Below are positions 34,377-46,916 of a stretch of 64,000 nucleotides of DNA, piece after piece (position 1 is the stretch's first letter; the number at the start of each line of letters is the position of its first letter). Both the position numbers and the translations under genes were made by a program. Source of the stretch: Setophaga petechia. Its lineage: Eukaryota; Chordata; Aves; Passeriformes; Parulidae. The stretch spans positions 1,362,501 to 1,426,500 of the forward strand of contig JANCRA010000116.1 of assembly GCA_024362935.1 (NCBI GenBank), written 5' to 3'. The notes under the pieces are model-generated. The model made no database searches. It was not told the origin of the DNA and was given only the letters and a program-made list of their open reading frames with translations.

Positions 34377-35519
34377 TTATATTTCTTTTAAAATTTCAAC
34401 ATCTTTGAAAATTCAAACTACTTATCCACCAACCAGGAATTCACAAAACCAAATGAAACTTCCAAGTTAGAGGCAGTAACATCTAGTCTTTTTGTCCAAA
34501 AAAAATCATCCTTTTGAATATAATATCCATGGAAAAGCCATGAATCAAACAGTACCAACAGTGACAGAACTTTGCCTGCAACCAAGCACAGAGATTCTGA
34601 AAACCTGAGGAAGTCTCTCAAGGTAAAAACAATCTCATGCCATGTGGCAAGCTCTCAGGGAACCTCTGCTCATAGAACTCCTGCAACAATTTTATCTGGA
34701 AGCAATTACTAATTTATTCACCACAGAAATGCTACCAAGAGTGATACAAAATTAAAATAAAATAATTCTGTTAGTATTGTAACTCCAGGCATGTCGCATC
34801 TCAGGAGGGAAAAAAAGAGAGCATTTCAACAGCCATATAATTCAATGAACTTTCAGCAAAACATTGCACTTAGTTTTAAAAATATAAGTCAAACTTCTTT
34901 GATCCCCTATTAGTAAAAACTTATCTGTAAGTTTCTCAGACTGCTTACTAAACTTCCTGCCATTATGGACAAATGAGGGATATTAAAAATCTATAATCTA
35001 TTATTAAAATCCATTAATAAAAATCTATAATTGATCAGAGGTGACATCTCGGAAACGAAAATAAATAGCCTGCACTGCCTGGCTAGAGCAGGCAGTAGCA
35101 TCCATGTTCTTCAATAAGCACTCTCCCAGACAGAAATAAATCTTCAGCACAAAAGCAAACTGAAATGAGAATTTCATCTTTCCCTTCAATAGAGAAAGAT
35201 GAGCTGATCTCCACGCTGCAGCACAAAGCAAGCAGGCCCTGTTCCCCATGCTCCGTGCTGCCTGTGCCACAGGGGCACGGGGCTGGCATGGCTGCCACAG
35301 CTCCCACACGGCCTCTGCCTTGGTCTGCGAGCAGAGCCTTGGGAAGGGAGCACGGCAGTAACTCCCGAAGGAGGAACACCCCAGGAATGAGGGAAGCTCT
35401 CCCGACATGCATCAGGCCACTCTCATAGAAGGCTCCTAGCCCACATGTCCTGTCACCATCACCACCAGGCTCAGAGGCCTCTGGGCCCACAAAGCTTTGG
35501 CCGTGTTTGTGACAGGGGG

Positions 35520-36306
35520 TGAGGGTTAGGCCCTGCCACGGGCCCACAGCGAGCCCTGCAGTGCCAGGCTGGGCCAGAGGGCTGGGAAAGGCCCTGGGGC
35601 TGCTGTGACAGCAGCTGGACACGAGCCCAGCCGGGCAAGAGGCCACTGGGGGCCCCTGGGCTGTGCCAGCTCTGGGGTGGCAGCAGGGCCAGGGCAGTGC
35701 CACAGTGTCCCTGTGCTGGCACTGCTGGGGCACCTCCAGGGCTGGGACAGCTCTGGAGAGCCCTGGAGGGGCTGGAGCATGGCCAGGGCAGGGACAGAGC
35801 TGGGAAGGGGCTGGAGAATCAATCCCTGAGGAGCTGGGAAGGAGCTGCAGAATCCCTGAGGAGCTGGGCAGGGGCTGCAGAATCCCTGAGGAGCTGGGCA
35901 GGGGCTGCAGAATCCCTGAGGAGCTGGGCAGGGGCTGCAGAATCCCTGAGGAGCCGGGAAGGGGCTGCAGAATCAATCCCTGAGGAGCTGGGCAGGGGCT
36001 CAGCCTGGAGCAAAGGAGGCTCAGGGGGCCCTTGTGGCTCTGCACAGCTCCTGCCAGGAGGGGAACAGGGACAGGAGCAGAGGGAACGGCCTCAGGGGAG
36101 CTCAGGGTGGGCATGGGGGAATAAGGGAAAGGGCTGTGCAACCCTGGCACAGCTGCCCAGGGCAGGGCTGGAGTCCCCATCTCTGGGGGATTTCACAGCC
36201 CTGTGGATGTGGCACCTGGGGACATGGGGCACTGGTGGCCTTGGCTGTGCTGGGGAACAACTGGATTTAGAGGGCTTTTTCTACCCCAACAATTCTGTGC
36301 TTCTAC
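35520..36306 (+). mobile_element. CR1 LINE fragment with internal tandem repeat
   Basis: About 790 bp of plus-oriented CR1-related sequence that includes the 'ggagcaaaggaggctcaggg' block. It ends in a CR1-type 3' end ('gggcactggtggccttggct', then 'accccaacaattctgtgctt'). The 30-bp repeat run sits in the middle. Confidence 0.8.
35810..35998 (+). repeat. 30-bp tandem repeat inside CR1
   Basis: Six to seven units contain 'ctgaggagctgggcagggg' and 'ctgcagaatcc', the same unit as at 4835-4995. Some units carry 'gggaaggagc' or 'ccgggaagggg' variants and two carry the longer 'gaatcaatccc'. Confidence 0.92.
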
Positions 36307-36498
36307 AGTAATTTTGTGATTCAGATGCAGAAATTAGACACCAGAAAATATGGAAAGACATCAAATATCACTTGTCTTTCATAACTTGGTGAAATGTGAG
36401 GCTGCCACACAGGAAGTGCTTCCCTACTACCTGAACATCTCCTGCTCTGCAAGGAGCAGCTGCTACACCCTAGGAAAACAGTCAGCCAGGTCCTGTAC

Positions 36499-36847
36499 TG
36501 TTGTCATTACACTGCAAGGGTTCTATTACATTACATTGCAAGGGTTCCATATTGCCAGAGTTTTGTAGCTCCTTGATGTTTCTTGTAGGCAGCTCCTCTA
36601 AGCACTGACTCTTCCTTGTCCTCACAGCAGCCAGCTGACTCCAGTTCCCACCAATCTTTATCTTTTATAACCTGTTCTTATTGGCTACAGGTGTGGCCTG
36701 TTAACATCAGGCTTGCTCCTAATCTGTAGTAATTGGTTCAGCTGCAGCTCTTTAGGGGATAAGATTACATTCTATACCATCTTCATTTACCCATACTGTA
36801 TCCCCCTACACTGTACTACAATCCTTACAAGGCTCTAAACTACAACA
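36499..36847 (-). mobile_element. Solo LTR of an endogenous retrovirus (probable)
   Basis: About 349 bp bounded by the short inverted ends TGTTGT and ACAACA in the minus direction. Within it is a promoter-like 'ggttataaaagataaag' (minus strand), preceded by a 'ccaat' box-like stretch. No internal retroviral coding sequence adjoins it, so it reads as a solo LTR. I saw no convincing target-site duplication, and a short tandem repeat of 'tgcaagggttc' occurs near the low-coordinate end. Confidence 0.65.
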
Positions 36848-37894
36848 TCAACCTTAAAACCTCCAGGGCAGAAAAAACAACTGCAAGGATGCAAGGATCT
36901 ATTCACAAAACTCAGATTAAAACCATACATAAGTGTACTGCATAAATACATATGTACATTCATATACACACAATACTTAAGGCTTGTTTGAAACTTCACT
37001 GTTCACAACAGTGTTGTGTATGCTAAATCCTTCACTGATTTCCAAGTGGACTGCCATATACACGAACCAAAGTGAAAGAAGGGAGAAGAACCTACAGCAC
37101 ACACATTCAAAGAGCTCCAGCCTTGAGTGCTGCCTATTCCAGCTTTTTTAAAAGAAAAAGCAAAAGGGAAGTAATGACAAGGATGAAGATTTAACAAGAA
37201 AAAACTTCAAAAAGAAATATTTTATGCAAAAATATTCTGGACATTTAATTGCTCCCCACTCATTCTGGGAGCCCCTGAGAAGCAGAAAACCAACACAAAA
37301 AAATCAGGCAGCAATCAATGCTATCTCCTGGGTGAACAGCCAGATCTGATATTGGAAATCACCAGACAAATCTGAAGTTTCTTTAATAATGACGTGAGTA
37401 ATACTAGCAGCATATATTTTTCAAATACAAATTAGTATGCACTGAGAAAATTCCTCTGTGGGCAGGAACTGTGCAACAAAGCAAAGTCTCAAAGCTGTTG
37501 ACGAATTACTATCTAGTAAATCTAAAGCAAGCCTGTTGCTAGTGAGTATGAAAACTCACAAGAAATACCTCAGAATTTAGGATTAAATAACTTTGCAGCA
37601 CTTACTTCAAAGCATTGTGACATTAAAGGAACATTATATGCTGGCAACAGGGTTTTGAATATATTTATTTTCATCAGAAATATTAATAAGAAAAAATGCA
37701 GCTTGCCTTTCCTTCATTACTTTCCAGAAAAGGTAAGCAGGCTGGTTTGGTTTATAAAACACATTAAAATTTAATCTCTAAGTGTCATCACTGGATCTCA
37801 AAATGGGTCTGTATTACTTTCAGTTAGACTTTAGTGACACTGACAGTGAAGACTCCTCAGCATCTTGAGTCTGGAGAAGTTTCACAGCCTTTTC

Positions 37895-38005
37895 ACTAAT
37901 AAAAACCCCAACAAATAATCAAAACCCGAACAAAAAACCAAAACAAACCAACCAAACAGAACCAGCAAAATCTAAATAATCAACCAAAACCACCAAACAA
38001 ACCCA
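37895..38005. repeat. CA/A-rich low-complexity tract
   Basis: Imperfect 'aaaacc', 'caaac' and 'aacca' runs continue over about 110 bp. Confidence 0.85.
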
Positions 38006-38288
38006 AAAGCCCCTAGTCCATCCTAATAGTTGTTAAATCTAGAGACAGATGCAAGCAATGAGTTTTCCTCCTTTCTCCCTCCTCCTTCCCAAGTGCTCAA
38101 GCACTTCAAAATTAGAAGTCACTGGTTTGGGTATATTTGGAATTGAAGGCACAAAGAAAGAGCTGTTACAGCCTCTTACAGGAACAAACACTTTCTATCC
38201 TAAATTGATTAATAATTTGACTTTGTCCGTGCTCTCACTAAAAGCACTGAGGTTAAAGGACATTTATTATAAGCAAATGCTTTAATTT

Positions 38289-38337
38289 ATAGACATGGAA
38301 TAGAGATCAGGCACACTGATCTCTATTCCATGTCTAT
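38289..38337. repeat. Perfect 22-bp inverted repeat with 5-nt loop
   Basis: The left arm is 38289-38310 and the right arm 38316-38337. All 22 positions pair, with loop 'gcaca'. The arm begins 'atagacatggaatagaga'. No mobile-element ends were recognised around it. Confidence 0.97.
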
Positions 38338-38670
38338 TATCCCCACTGCTTCAAAACCATAATTTACAGAGGCTGCCTTGTGCTCCTGCTGCATTTGCCA
38401 CACCAGAAACACACTGCAGCTCCACTCTTGTTTGTGCCTTTAAGTTCTACATTCAAACTGAAAATATCCCAAATTCAGGTCCTTTCATGTTCTCCTATTT
38501 CTTTATTCCCAGCCTCCTCTCAGAGACCACGGAGCAGCATTTATTCACTGCATAACCACAGCTTCATCTCTGCTGAACCAACCATCCAAGCTGCACTGTA
38601 AATGTCAACATTACTGGGTACCTTTACTACAGATTTTCCCCTCATTCAAACTTACCAGGTAAAACAAAGA

Positions 38671-38692
38671 TATTATTATTATTATTATTATA
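38671..38692. repeat. (ATT)n microsatellite
   Basis: About seven consecutive 'att' triplets. Confidence 0.95.
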
Positions 38693-39451
38693 CTGAAGGA
38701 ATGCATTCTTCACATAAGCAGCACATCTTGTGCCAGCACATTTTTCTGTGCCATTGTTCTATTATCTCTATATTATCTTTGATCTCTGCGTTCACACTGC
38801 AAGAACTGCAGTCTTGGCACTCTTATTTCTTTGAACACCTTCCCCAGTGCCTGTATTTTATGCAGAAATACTACCATGACAAAAGGCCAATACATGAGGT
38901 CCCTGTGAAGGCCACCCATACCCACCACTTGTACCTGAGACACAGCCATGCAGATGGTGGGCACTACAACAGCTGTCTACTAATCTAGCCCAGCAGCTGC
39001 ATTCTGCTCTCCTCATCTGTTCCCAAATCCACTTACTGGATCTTGGCCCAGTTCTTAGAAATAAGGATAATTTAGCTGAAAGTGTCTGTAATGCCCAGAA
39101 AAATGGGAGCCTCATCCTTCCCTGGTGGTCCCAAAATGCTCCTGGGGTTTGTGGCAGGGAGTTGGCTTACACCAGGCAGGAGGAGACAACAGAGCACAGC
39201 GGAAGCAAATGCATCTCACACATCATAAACCATCTCACTAGAGCAGGAAAAGAATATATCACTGTCACAGCACAGTGCACAGTCGAGACAGCCACAATAC
39301 ACAGAGTATCACCACACCACATCAGAAAGCTTCACCCCACACACAGTAACACCACGTCACTTCAGAAGGCCTCAAGTATCTGCCCTTTTTGTTCTCCAGC
39401 CCAGCCTTTCATCCCCTCATGTTCACATATCACACCTGGGTGCCCTCTGTG

Positions 39452-39835
39452 GTTGCTCAGCACACCTGGGCACTCCATGGCTGTCAGTGCTGCTCACCTG
39501 GGCACCCCATGGCTCAGTGCTGCTCACCTGGGCACTCCATGGCTCAGTGCTGCTCACCTGGGCACTCCATGGCTGTCAGTGCTGCTCACCTGGGCACCCC
39601 ATGGCTCAGTGCTGCTCACCTGGGCACTCCATGGCTGTCAGTGCTGCTCACCTGGGCACCCCATGGCTGTCAGTGCTGCTCACCTGGGCACTCCATGGCT
39701 CAGTGCTGCTCACCTGGGCACCCCATGGCTCAGTGCTGCTCACCTGGGCACCCCATGGCTGTCAGTGCTGCTCACCTGGGCACTCCATGGCCCGTGGCTA
39801 TCAGTGCTGCTCACCTGCCCTGCACAGCTGCACCC
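39452..39835 (-). repeat. 30-32-bp minisatellite with donor-like motif on the minus strand
   Basis: Eleven to twelve units contain 'ctcacctgggcaccccatgg' or 'ctcacctgggcactccatgg', followed by 'ctcagtgctg' or 'ctgtcagtgctg'. In the direction of ATRN transcription each unit contains CCCAG/GTGAG, which matches a 5' splice-site consensus. No attractin exon adjoins it, although the high-coordinate edge also reads GGGCAG/GTGAGC. Confidence 0.93.
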
Positions 39836-40127
39836 ACTGGGAATGAGGCTCACCCCACTCCCAAGCAGCACAAACTGTGTACCTAAATATAAATCTCCCT
39901 CTTTCCCTGGCACACAATGACTCCCTAAAACCTTGGGGCAGGGCCGGGTGCAAGTGTCTTACCACAAAACTTGACTGCCTGCCAGGCAAAAGGACAAAGA
40001 AACCACGTTATTGCAATGGTCAAAGAGACTTATCAAAGGCTCATGCACACAAGGTCTGTAAGACAAATTTTCATCCCTTTCCCAAAATTAGAAATATTCA
40101 ATTATTCAATGGATCTCAAGCACCTGT

Positions 40128-40168
40128 ACAGGTGTGCTGTACTGTAAGTTGCAGTACAGCACACCTGT
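40128..40168. repeat. Perfect 17-bp inverted repeat with 7-nt loop
   Basis: The arms are 40128-40144 (begins 'acaggtgtgctgtactg') and 40152-40168, with loop 'taagttg'. All 17 positions pair. Confidence 0.97.
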
Positions 40169-41549
40169 GACCCTTGTAAATAAAGCCCACATGCTCAGAA
40201 CTGACAGACATCAATCTCCTCCTCCAGCTGGAGCGCCCTTCACTTTGATAAGCTTTCAAGTTGTCAGGCCTACATTATAGACCAGGAAAAGCTTCACTGG
40301 CAGCACATGTGCTATACTGTGAACAAAAAGAGGTTAAGCAGCTGACTTCACCTTCAGGCCAGTAGGAAGAGGAGCAAGTGCAGTTTCAGGCCATCCCTGT
40401 GGAGCAGAGGACCATCGTCCTGCTGCACTTCCTCACACAAAGCAAACCCACCAAGCTTCTAGGAGAAATGTAAAAGCAGTAGCAGCAATCCCTTCTGTTT
40501 TCCAATGCTGTATATGAAACTGCTGCTTTATTCTTCCTAAGCACTAAACTCCAAAATAATCCATTGAACTCTCAATAAGCCCATTCAGACTCTGATTTAG
40601 CTCCAAACTTGCCACCCTCCATCACGGCCGATTTTTAGGCCGAACGCAGAGCTCAGAACTTGGTAGTCGCACTTAGAGAAAAGCACAAGCCAAAGATCAG
40701 TCAGTCTTGCAACAGAAATGAAAATATTGAGACAATCTATAAATAAACATCACAGCCTGACCCACTTTCCTAACAGGGATAGAAATAATTCCTTTTATTT
40801 CCTTCCTGACATTCAAAAATTTTAAGCTACTACGCAGCAGTGTTACCTGCTGGGAGAACTGAGCCCTAAAAAATAAAAGTAGTTAGGAAAAAGATTGCTG
40901 TTAACTTCTGTTTGGTTTGGGCTTCGAAACCAGGTTTTGACACAGGTCCTCAGATACAGATCCCTAAAATAGTCAGAGTACATCCTGAAATCCAGAGGGG
41001 CATTTGTGAACTTACAGAATGACAAATCCTCTGGACTTTTTAAAGAAGGGCGTTGGCTGAAAAAACAACATAAGAACATGCAAAGATCAGGAAATTGATA
41101 ATGAAAATACTGTATTTTTTAATTTTAAAAATTCTCAGCCAATATCATAATTTAATGACACCTTCATCAACCAATAAGGAAGATGTTCTCAAAGATGCCA
41201 CAAGTAGTAAAAATAATACAACAGAAAAGGAGGCTTTTAAAGCATAAAATATTAAACCTGAGAGAAAAAGGGAAGTGTGGTCCCCCAGAAAAAAAGTCTG
41301 TATGTTTATATGATACAAGGATATTCCAGCTGTCCCACAAACATCCTTCTCCTCACGTGTATTACTGTAAAGAAGGAAAGGCACATAAATATTTGTCTTG
41401 AAGGAGGGGGCAGAGAAGAATTTCATTGAGGGAAAGAGAAGTTCACAGAGCACCAATAATAAAATAAACAAACAATGTATCACTCCAATCTCCTAAAATC
41501 TATTTGGATTATTCCGTTTTCCACCTCATTTCAGTGAAACTGCTCCCAG

Positions 41550-42545
41550 ACAAAATCCCTTGATCCTCACGCCCCCTGTCTCCTAAGGGTCCCCCAGCAC
41601 ACCCACCTGGAGGGTTCAGGACAGGCCCCCAAGCAGGACTCGATCACTGGAGAGCAGAGCCCAGCCCAGGGCCAGGGCCGAGAGCCCAGCCGGGATTGCA
41701 GCTCTGCTCCCTCCCACAGCTGCTGCCACCACGCTGGGTGCTGGGGGTGACACACCCGAGAGATGGAATGGCACCAGAGGGGGCCCGGACAGGCTGCAGA
41801 GCTGGGACAGTGCTAAACTCATGAGGTCCAACACGGCCAAGGGCAAGGTCCAGCGTGGGGCTGGAGCAGGGCAGAGCACAAGCACAGGATGGGAGGGGAA
41901 TGGCTGGAGAGCAGCCCTGGGGAGAAGGACCTGGGGGTGCTGCTGGGTGAGAGCTGGACATGACCCAGCCCAGAGCCCCCCGTGCCTGGGCTGATCCCAG
42001 CGTGGGCAGCAGGGGAGGGGGGACTCTGTCCCTGTGCCCTCCCTCAGGTGAGAGCCCACCTGGGCCAACAGCAGGAGGACGTGGAGCTGCTGGAGAGAGC
42101 CCAGAGGAGGCCCCGGAGCTGCTGCAGGGCTGGAGCCCCTCTGCTCTGGAGCCAGGCTGGCAGAGCTGGGAATGTTCCCCTGGAGAAGGGAAGGCTCCAG
42201 GCAGAGCTCAGAGCCCCTGGCAGGGCCTGCAGGGGCTCCAGGAGAGCTGCACAGGGACTGGGGACAAGGGACAGAGGGACAGCACCCAGGGAATGGCTCC
42301 CACTGGGAAAGGGCAGGGCTGGATGGGATCTTGGGAACGAGGAATTGTTCCCTGGCAGGGTGTGAGGCCCTGGCACAGGTGCCCAGAGCAGCTGGGGCTG
42401 CCCCTGGATCCCTGGCAGTGCCAAGGACAGACTGGATGGGGCTGGAGCAGCCTGGGACAGTGGACAGGGTCCCTGCCCATGGCAGCAGGTTTGGAACTAG
42501 ATGACTTTAAGGTCCCCTCAACCCAAAGCATTCCAGGATTCTATC
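41550..42545 (+). mobile_element. CR1 LINE fragment, about 1 kb
   Basis: The longest plus-oriented CR1 piece here. A more 5' part ('gggagaaggacctgggggtg', 'tgagagctggacatgaccc') is joined in order to the 'tgttcccctggagaaggg' block, the 'tccctggcagtgccaagg' block and the 3' end 'cccaaagcattccaggattc'. There is no intact reading frame. Confidence 0.9.
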
Positions 42546-43721
42546 TTTTAGCACCTGCAGAATCAATTGGAAATAAGCTCCCAACTTCACAACACAAAAA
42601 AGCAACACTCATGTTTGCCAATATCCAGGAGAAAGAAAGACAGGAACAAAAAAGCTGTCTCCTAATTCTTGGTTTTACAGGAACTTCTCATTTCCACATA
42701 CATATTGGTACAGAATTGTAAACACTTCATCATTTCTTCTCCCTTCCCTTTTCCAGTTCAAGCCAGCTGTTTCTCACTCCCACAGATTGTTGTGCTAAAT
42801 TCATTATCACAGCAAGAAAAAGAATGATGATTTGCAACCTCTTGCAGAAAAGCACGAGTAGCATTTTCCCCAAACTACTCATATTAATGAAAGCAATTTC
42901 ACACAACATAGAAAAAAAGGAGCTAAATACCAAACACTTGGAGTATCTAATGAAGACAGGTGTACACAGTTGGCTTCCTTGAGAAGTTCCCCTTCATTAA
43001 GTAGAACAAAACTCAAAAAAAAAAAGAATAATCCAGATGACTTGAATTTAAGCAGGACTATATGGACATAAGAAAAACGTGAATATCAAGCACTCGTCCA
43101 GCTGCATTCTCACTCACCTATGGGATGGGAAGTCACCTGCAGCACTTTATACTCAAACACACAGCCAAAATCCTGGCTTAGCACAAGGAGAAAAGGCCAG
43201 ACTTCATGTAGCTTTGATTAAATCATCTTAATCCCTTCAATGAAAACTTCCTACTGCTGGCACAAGTCACTTTAACCACACAAATTACTCCACCAGCCAG
43301 CCTAAGCTTTTCCACCAGCTCCTGGAAAGAATTAAATAAACTCATGGTGCTCAAACCATCCCAGTGTTTATTTAAGAGCCTGAGCAAATAAACCAAATGT
43401 GAAAGTCATCCAGTAACTCAACAGCTCCAGACCCCAGGAGGTGAGGAGCTGGAGGGACTTTCATATGCCAGAGTGTGTTTGTCAACCTCACTGGGACCAG
43501 TCTAAATCCCTTAGAGGATGGGGTGGGTTTAGACACTACAGACTGCTATGCCTTTATTAAATGCATCTGCACAATAAATTTTACAATCCAGATCAGGTAT
43601 TTCCTAACCCAGATATTCTTGGTTATTAAAACACCAAGCCTTGACTCCTTAGCAGGGCAGAAGAAGCAGCAAGAAAAGTTGGTTTTGGAATAAAATAAAT
43701 CCTTCTACAAAATAAAACAGG

Positions 43722-44106
43722 CTGGCAGAGCTGGGAATGTTCCCCTGGAGAAGGGAAGGCTCCAGGCAGAGCTCAGAGCCCCTGGCAGGGCCTGCAGGGG
43801 CTCCAGGAGAGCTGCACAGGGACTGGGGACAAGGGACAGAGGGACAGCACCCAGGGAATGGCTCCCACTGCCAGAGGGCAGGGATGGATGGGATCTTGGG
43901 AATTGTCCCCTGGGAGTGGGTGAGGCCCTGGCACAGGTGCCCAGAGCAGCTGGGGCTGCCCCTGGATCCCTGGCAGTGCCCAAGAACAGACTGGATGGGG
44001 CTGGGAGCAGCCTGGGATAGCAGGAGGTGTTCCTGCCATGGCAGGGGTGGAATGGGATGAGTTTTTTTAAGGACCCTTCCAACCTAAAACATCCTGTGAT
44101 TCTATG
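43722..44106 (+). mobile_element. CR1 LINE fragment, 5'-truncated
   Basis: It starts abruptly at 'ggctggcagagctgggaatg' and runs to 'catcctgtgattctatgac'. It is almost identical to the matching part of the copy at 42.15-42.54 kb. Confidence 0.92.
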
Positions 44107-44939
44107 ACTTTTTAAACACACTGTAATCTAGCAAACACGACATGCAACCATTTTATTTTTGGAACAAACTAAGAAAATATAGAAACAATGCACTCATTGA
44201 CACATTACACAGAATTTGTGGTTTGTGTCAATGCTGCCTTAGCAACAGTCTCACTACAATATCTTCATAATCCAAGCCCTGTTAGCATTTCTTTCTAGGA
44301 TAAGCAGCTCTGGAGTGTTTGTCTGCGAATCACTCTTGGTTCAGGGAGGTCACACCGCAGCCTCCCGACTCCTCAGCTGCACAGACAGATGTTCCTGCAT
44401 GGTGGGGGGAAAGATGGGGGCCTTATCTTTTCTTCTAGTAAGGCAGTGCCTGACATGCAGATCTCTTGATAATCACTACAAGGAAACTCTTCCTTCAAAG
44501 AAAACAAGAACACAGAACAACAAACGCAACAGACAAATTGGCAATCAAAAAAATGCCACAACTGTGGACATCCGGCCCAGCCAGTAGAGAACTAAACTCC
44601 CTGAGGGAAGGTGTAGCTGTAAAAATCATTGCTTGCATCCCTAGCCCAGACAGATGCACCTCTCCTATTGCCTCCAAAATGACTTTGGAAGGAGTTATTC
44701 TGGGACGGTAGCAGGGAAAAAATGAAATTCCATCTGCTCGCAACAGATTTGACAACAAAAACAAAGACGGTGGCTCAACACTAGTTATGCAAAGTTTTGA
44801 AATAACCCCTCACTTCACCAAGCTGAGCATGACTGACAGCCACCTCTCTACTAAACAACACCAAAGAAAGTCCCAAGTTCTTATTTAGGATTCAGTCCCC
44901 AGCAATCTTTCCTCACTCTGGCAATGTCCATAGGAAATG

Positions 44940-45190
44940 GCACTAAGATGAAGGAGGGTTTACATTAGATATTATTAAGAAATTATTCTCTACAGGAGAG
45001 ATGCGGCCCTGGCACAGGTGCCCAGAGCAGCTGTGGCTGCCCCTGGATCCCTGGAAGTGTCCAAGGCCAGGCTGGATGGGGCTTGGAGCAGCCTGGGACA
45101 GTGAACGGTGTTCCCACTAATGGCAGTGGAATGGAATAATATGCAAGAGACTTCCAGGTGCCTTCTAACCCAAGCTATTCCATGATTCTA
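44940..45190 (+). mobile_element. CR1 LINE 3' fragment
   Basis: Plus-oriented CR1 3' end: 'ccctggcacaggtgcccaga', 'ggatggggcttggagcagcc' and 'ctattccatgattct'. Confidence 0.88.
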
Positions 45191-46916
45191 AAAGTCTGTT
45201 TGCACTAACAAGGAATTGTGCACAAAATACTGCTGTGCTTGCCTTAGTTTATTAAGAAAAACAGGAAAGGAAAAGGTTTTGCCTCATTCCACTTTCCCAT
45301 TTAGCTTCCTACATTTTCACTTCATTATCTCCATTCACAACCAAGGTGCCTTAAAATATTATTTATAAGAGAAACATCAACCGCCCCCAGTCCACACCCT
45401 TAAACCTGCAAGGAAAAATTAATTCTTGCCTCAAAATTGCTCAGACAAAGAAATGCCACTTCACTGTACCCTGTGATGGAGCACCAGGGGAAGCACTGGA
45501 GTGGAGCCCTGCAGAGCAGGGTCCCATAAGCCACGTCACACACAGGGAGGGCTGCCCACAGCACGCTCCAACACTGCTGCATGTCCCTGCTCAGGAGCAT
45601 TTCAGGGTGCTGATATGACTTGGGTATCCACCAGGCTCTTTTCCTCTTGGATTTATCTTTGTTCCAGGCCCAAAACAACTCTTTGCCCTGCTGTGGGGCT
45701 GAGGAACACATACACGTGGAGCAGAGGTACAGCACCAAGGGCAATCTTGGTGTCAGCCCTCATTTCAGATATTTAACACAATAAATACCAAACTTCAGGT
45801 CAAAGGAGGAAATCCCAGCTGAATGTTTCTTAGACCTAACCACAGATGCATCAATGCTTCATAAGGTCAGTGCTTCCTCTCATCTCCTGTGCTTCAAATT
45901 AATCTGTCAGAGGTAATTTATAGCACAAGGAGTAAGAAGTGAAGCAATCAAAGAGATAAATTCCTCTTAGACATATGAAAAATCCAAAGGTACCAGGCAC
46001 TGGACAACAGTTTTCAGTAACCATTTTGTTCTTATGCTAAAATTATCTATGCAAATGTACAAATAAAAACTCATGGTTTCATGACAAAAATAATTTGAAA
46101 TGTCTGCACAAGGTTTCCTAGGCAATTTTAAAACTCCCACATCCAATTACAGAGCCCCTCCAAGTATCCCAAGTACCTGGACCTGGAGTGCTTAACCAGG
46201 TGAGATTCCCATTGCCCAGGTACTGTCAACCTCTGTTAACACCTGAACACACAGAGCCAAAACCTCAAAAAGGAAACGTGATTGCCAAAGCAGAGGGAAA
46301 AGTGATGCCCAGCTCTCAGGAGAGAGATGAGCTCTGGGGAAGAGGGTGAGCTGTCACAGTAGTCTGTGACAGGGACAAGCAAGGGCAGGTTGGGGACCCA
46401 ACTTGTTTTCTCCTTCATCCCACCCGCAGCAACAGCTGCTTTCCTGCCTGGCAAGAGATCTGCAGCACTATTCTGAGCTTTTTGCATCTCATTATTTAAT
46501 TTATTTATTAAAGGCTGATAGGGGAAAAGGGAGGCAAAACTTGCTCAAAGCATTTAAGTTTTATTTAGATTTAGACAGGCTGTTCAAATTGGCTCAGAGT
46601 CAAACGGTTCCACTAATTCCAATCCATAGTGTAGAAAGAGTGGAAGCAGTTCTTGGTTAGCTGCTACAGCTGCAGAGCTCTTCACTTAAGGGTGAGTTTC
46701 TCATCTCAGCAAGGTTAACAAGCACAGTTTAAAGCACGTGGCAATTCCCAAACCATGAAATGGCATTCCCCAGGAAATCAGTCGATTTAAAACTGAGCTG
46801 TAAAATTAAAGCCCCTTTACTGCTCCCCATTAGTTAAATACTACAGCTGAGAAAGCAGCAGCTGGCACAGATACAACAGCAGCACTGCCCCAGCGAAAGG
46901 AGCAATAGGAGTAACA

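Noticed and set aside
38289..38337. Hairpin as a microRNA gene
   Set aside because: The stem is only 22 bp with a 5-nt loop, shorter than a typical precursor, and perfectly paired. A foldback mutation is simpler.
40843..41079. Minus-strand 78-codon frame in intron 1 as a possible nested gene
   Set aside because: No family resemblance, no start context and no supporting signals. It is within the length expected by chance for AT-moderate sequence.
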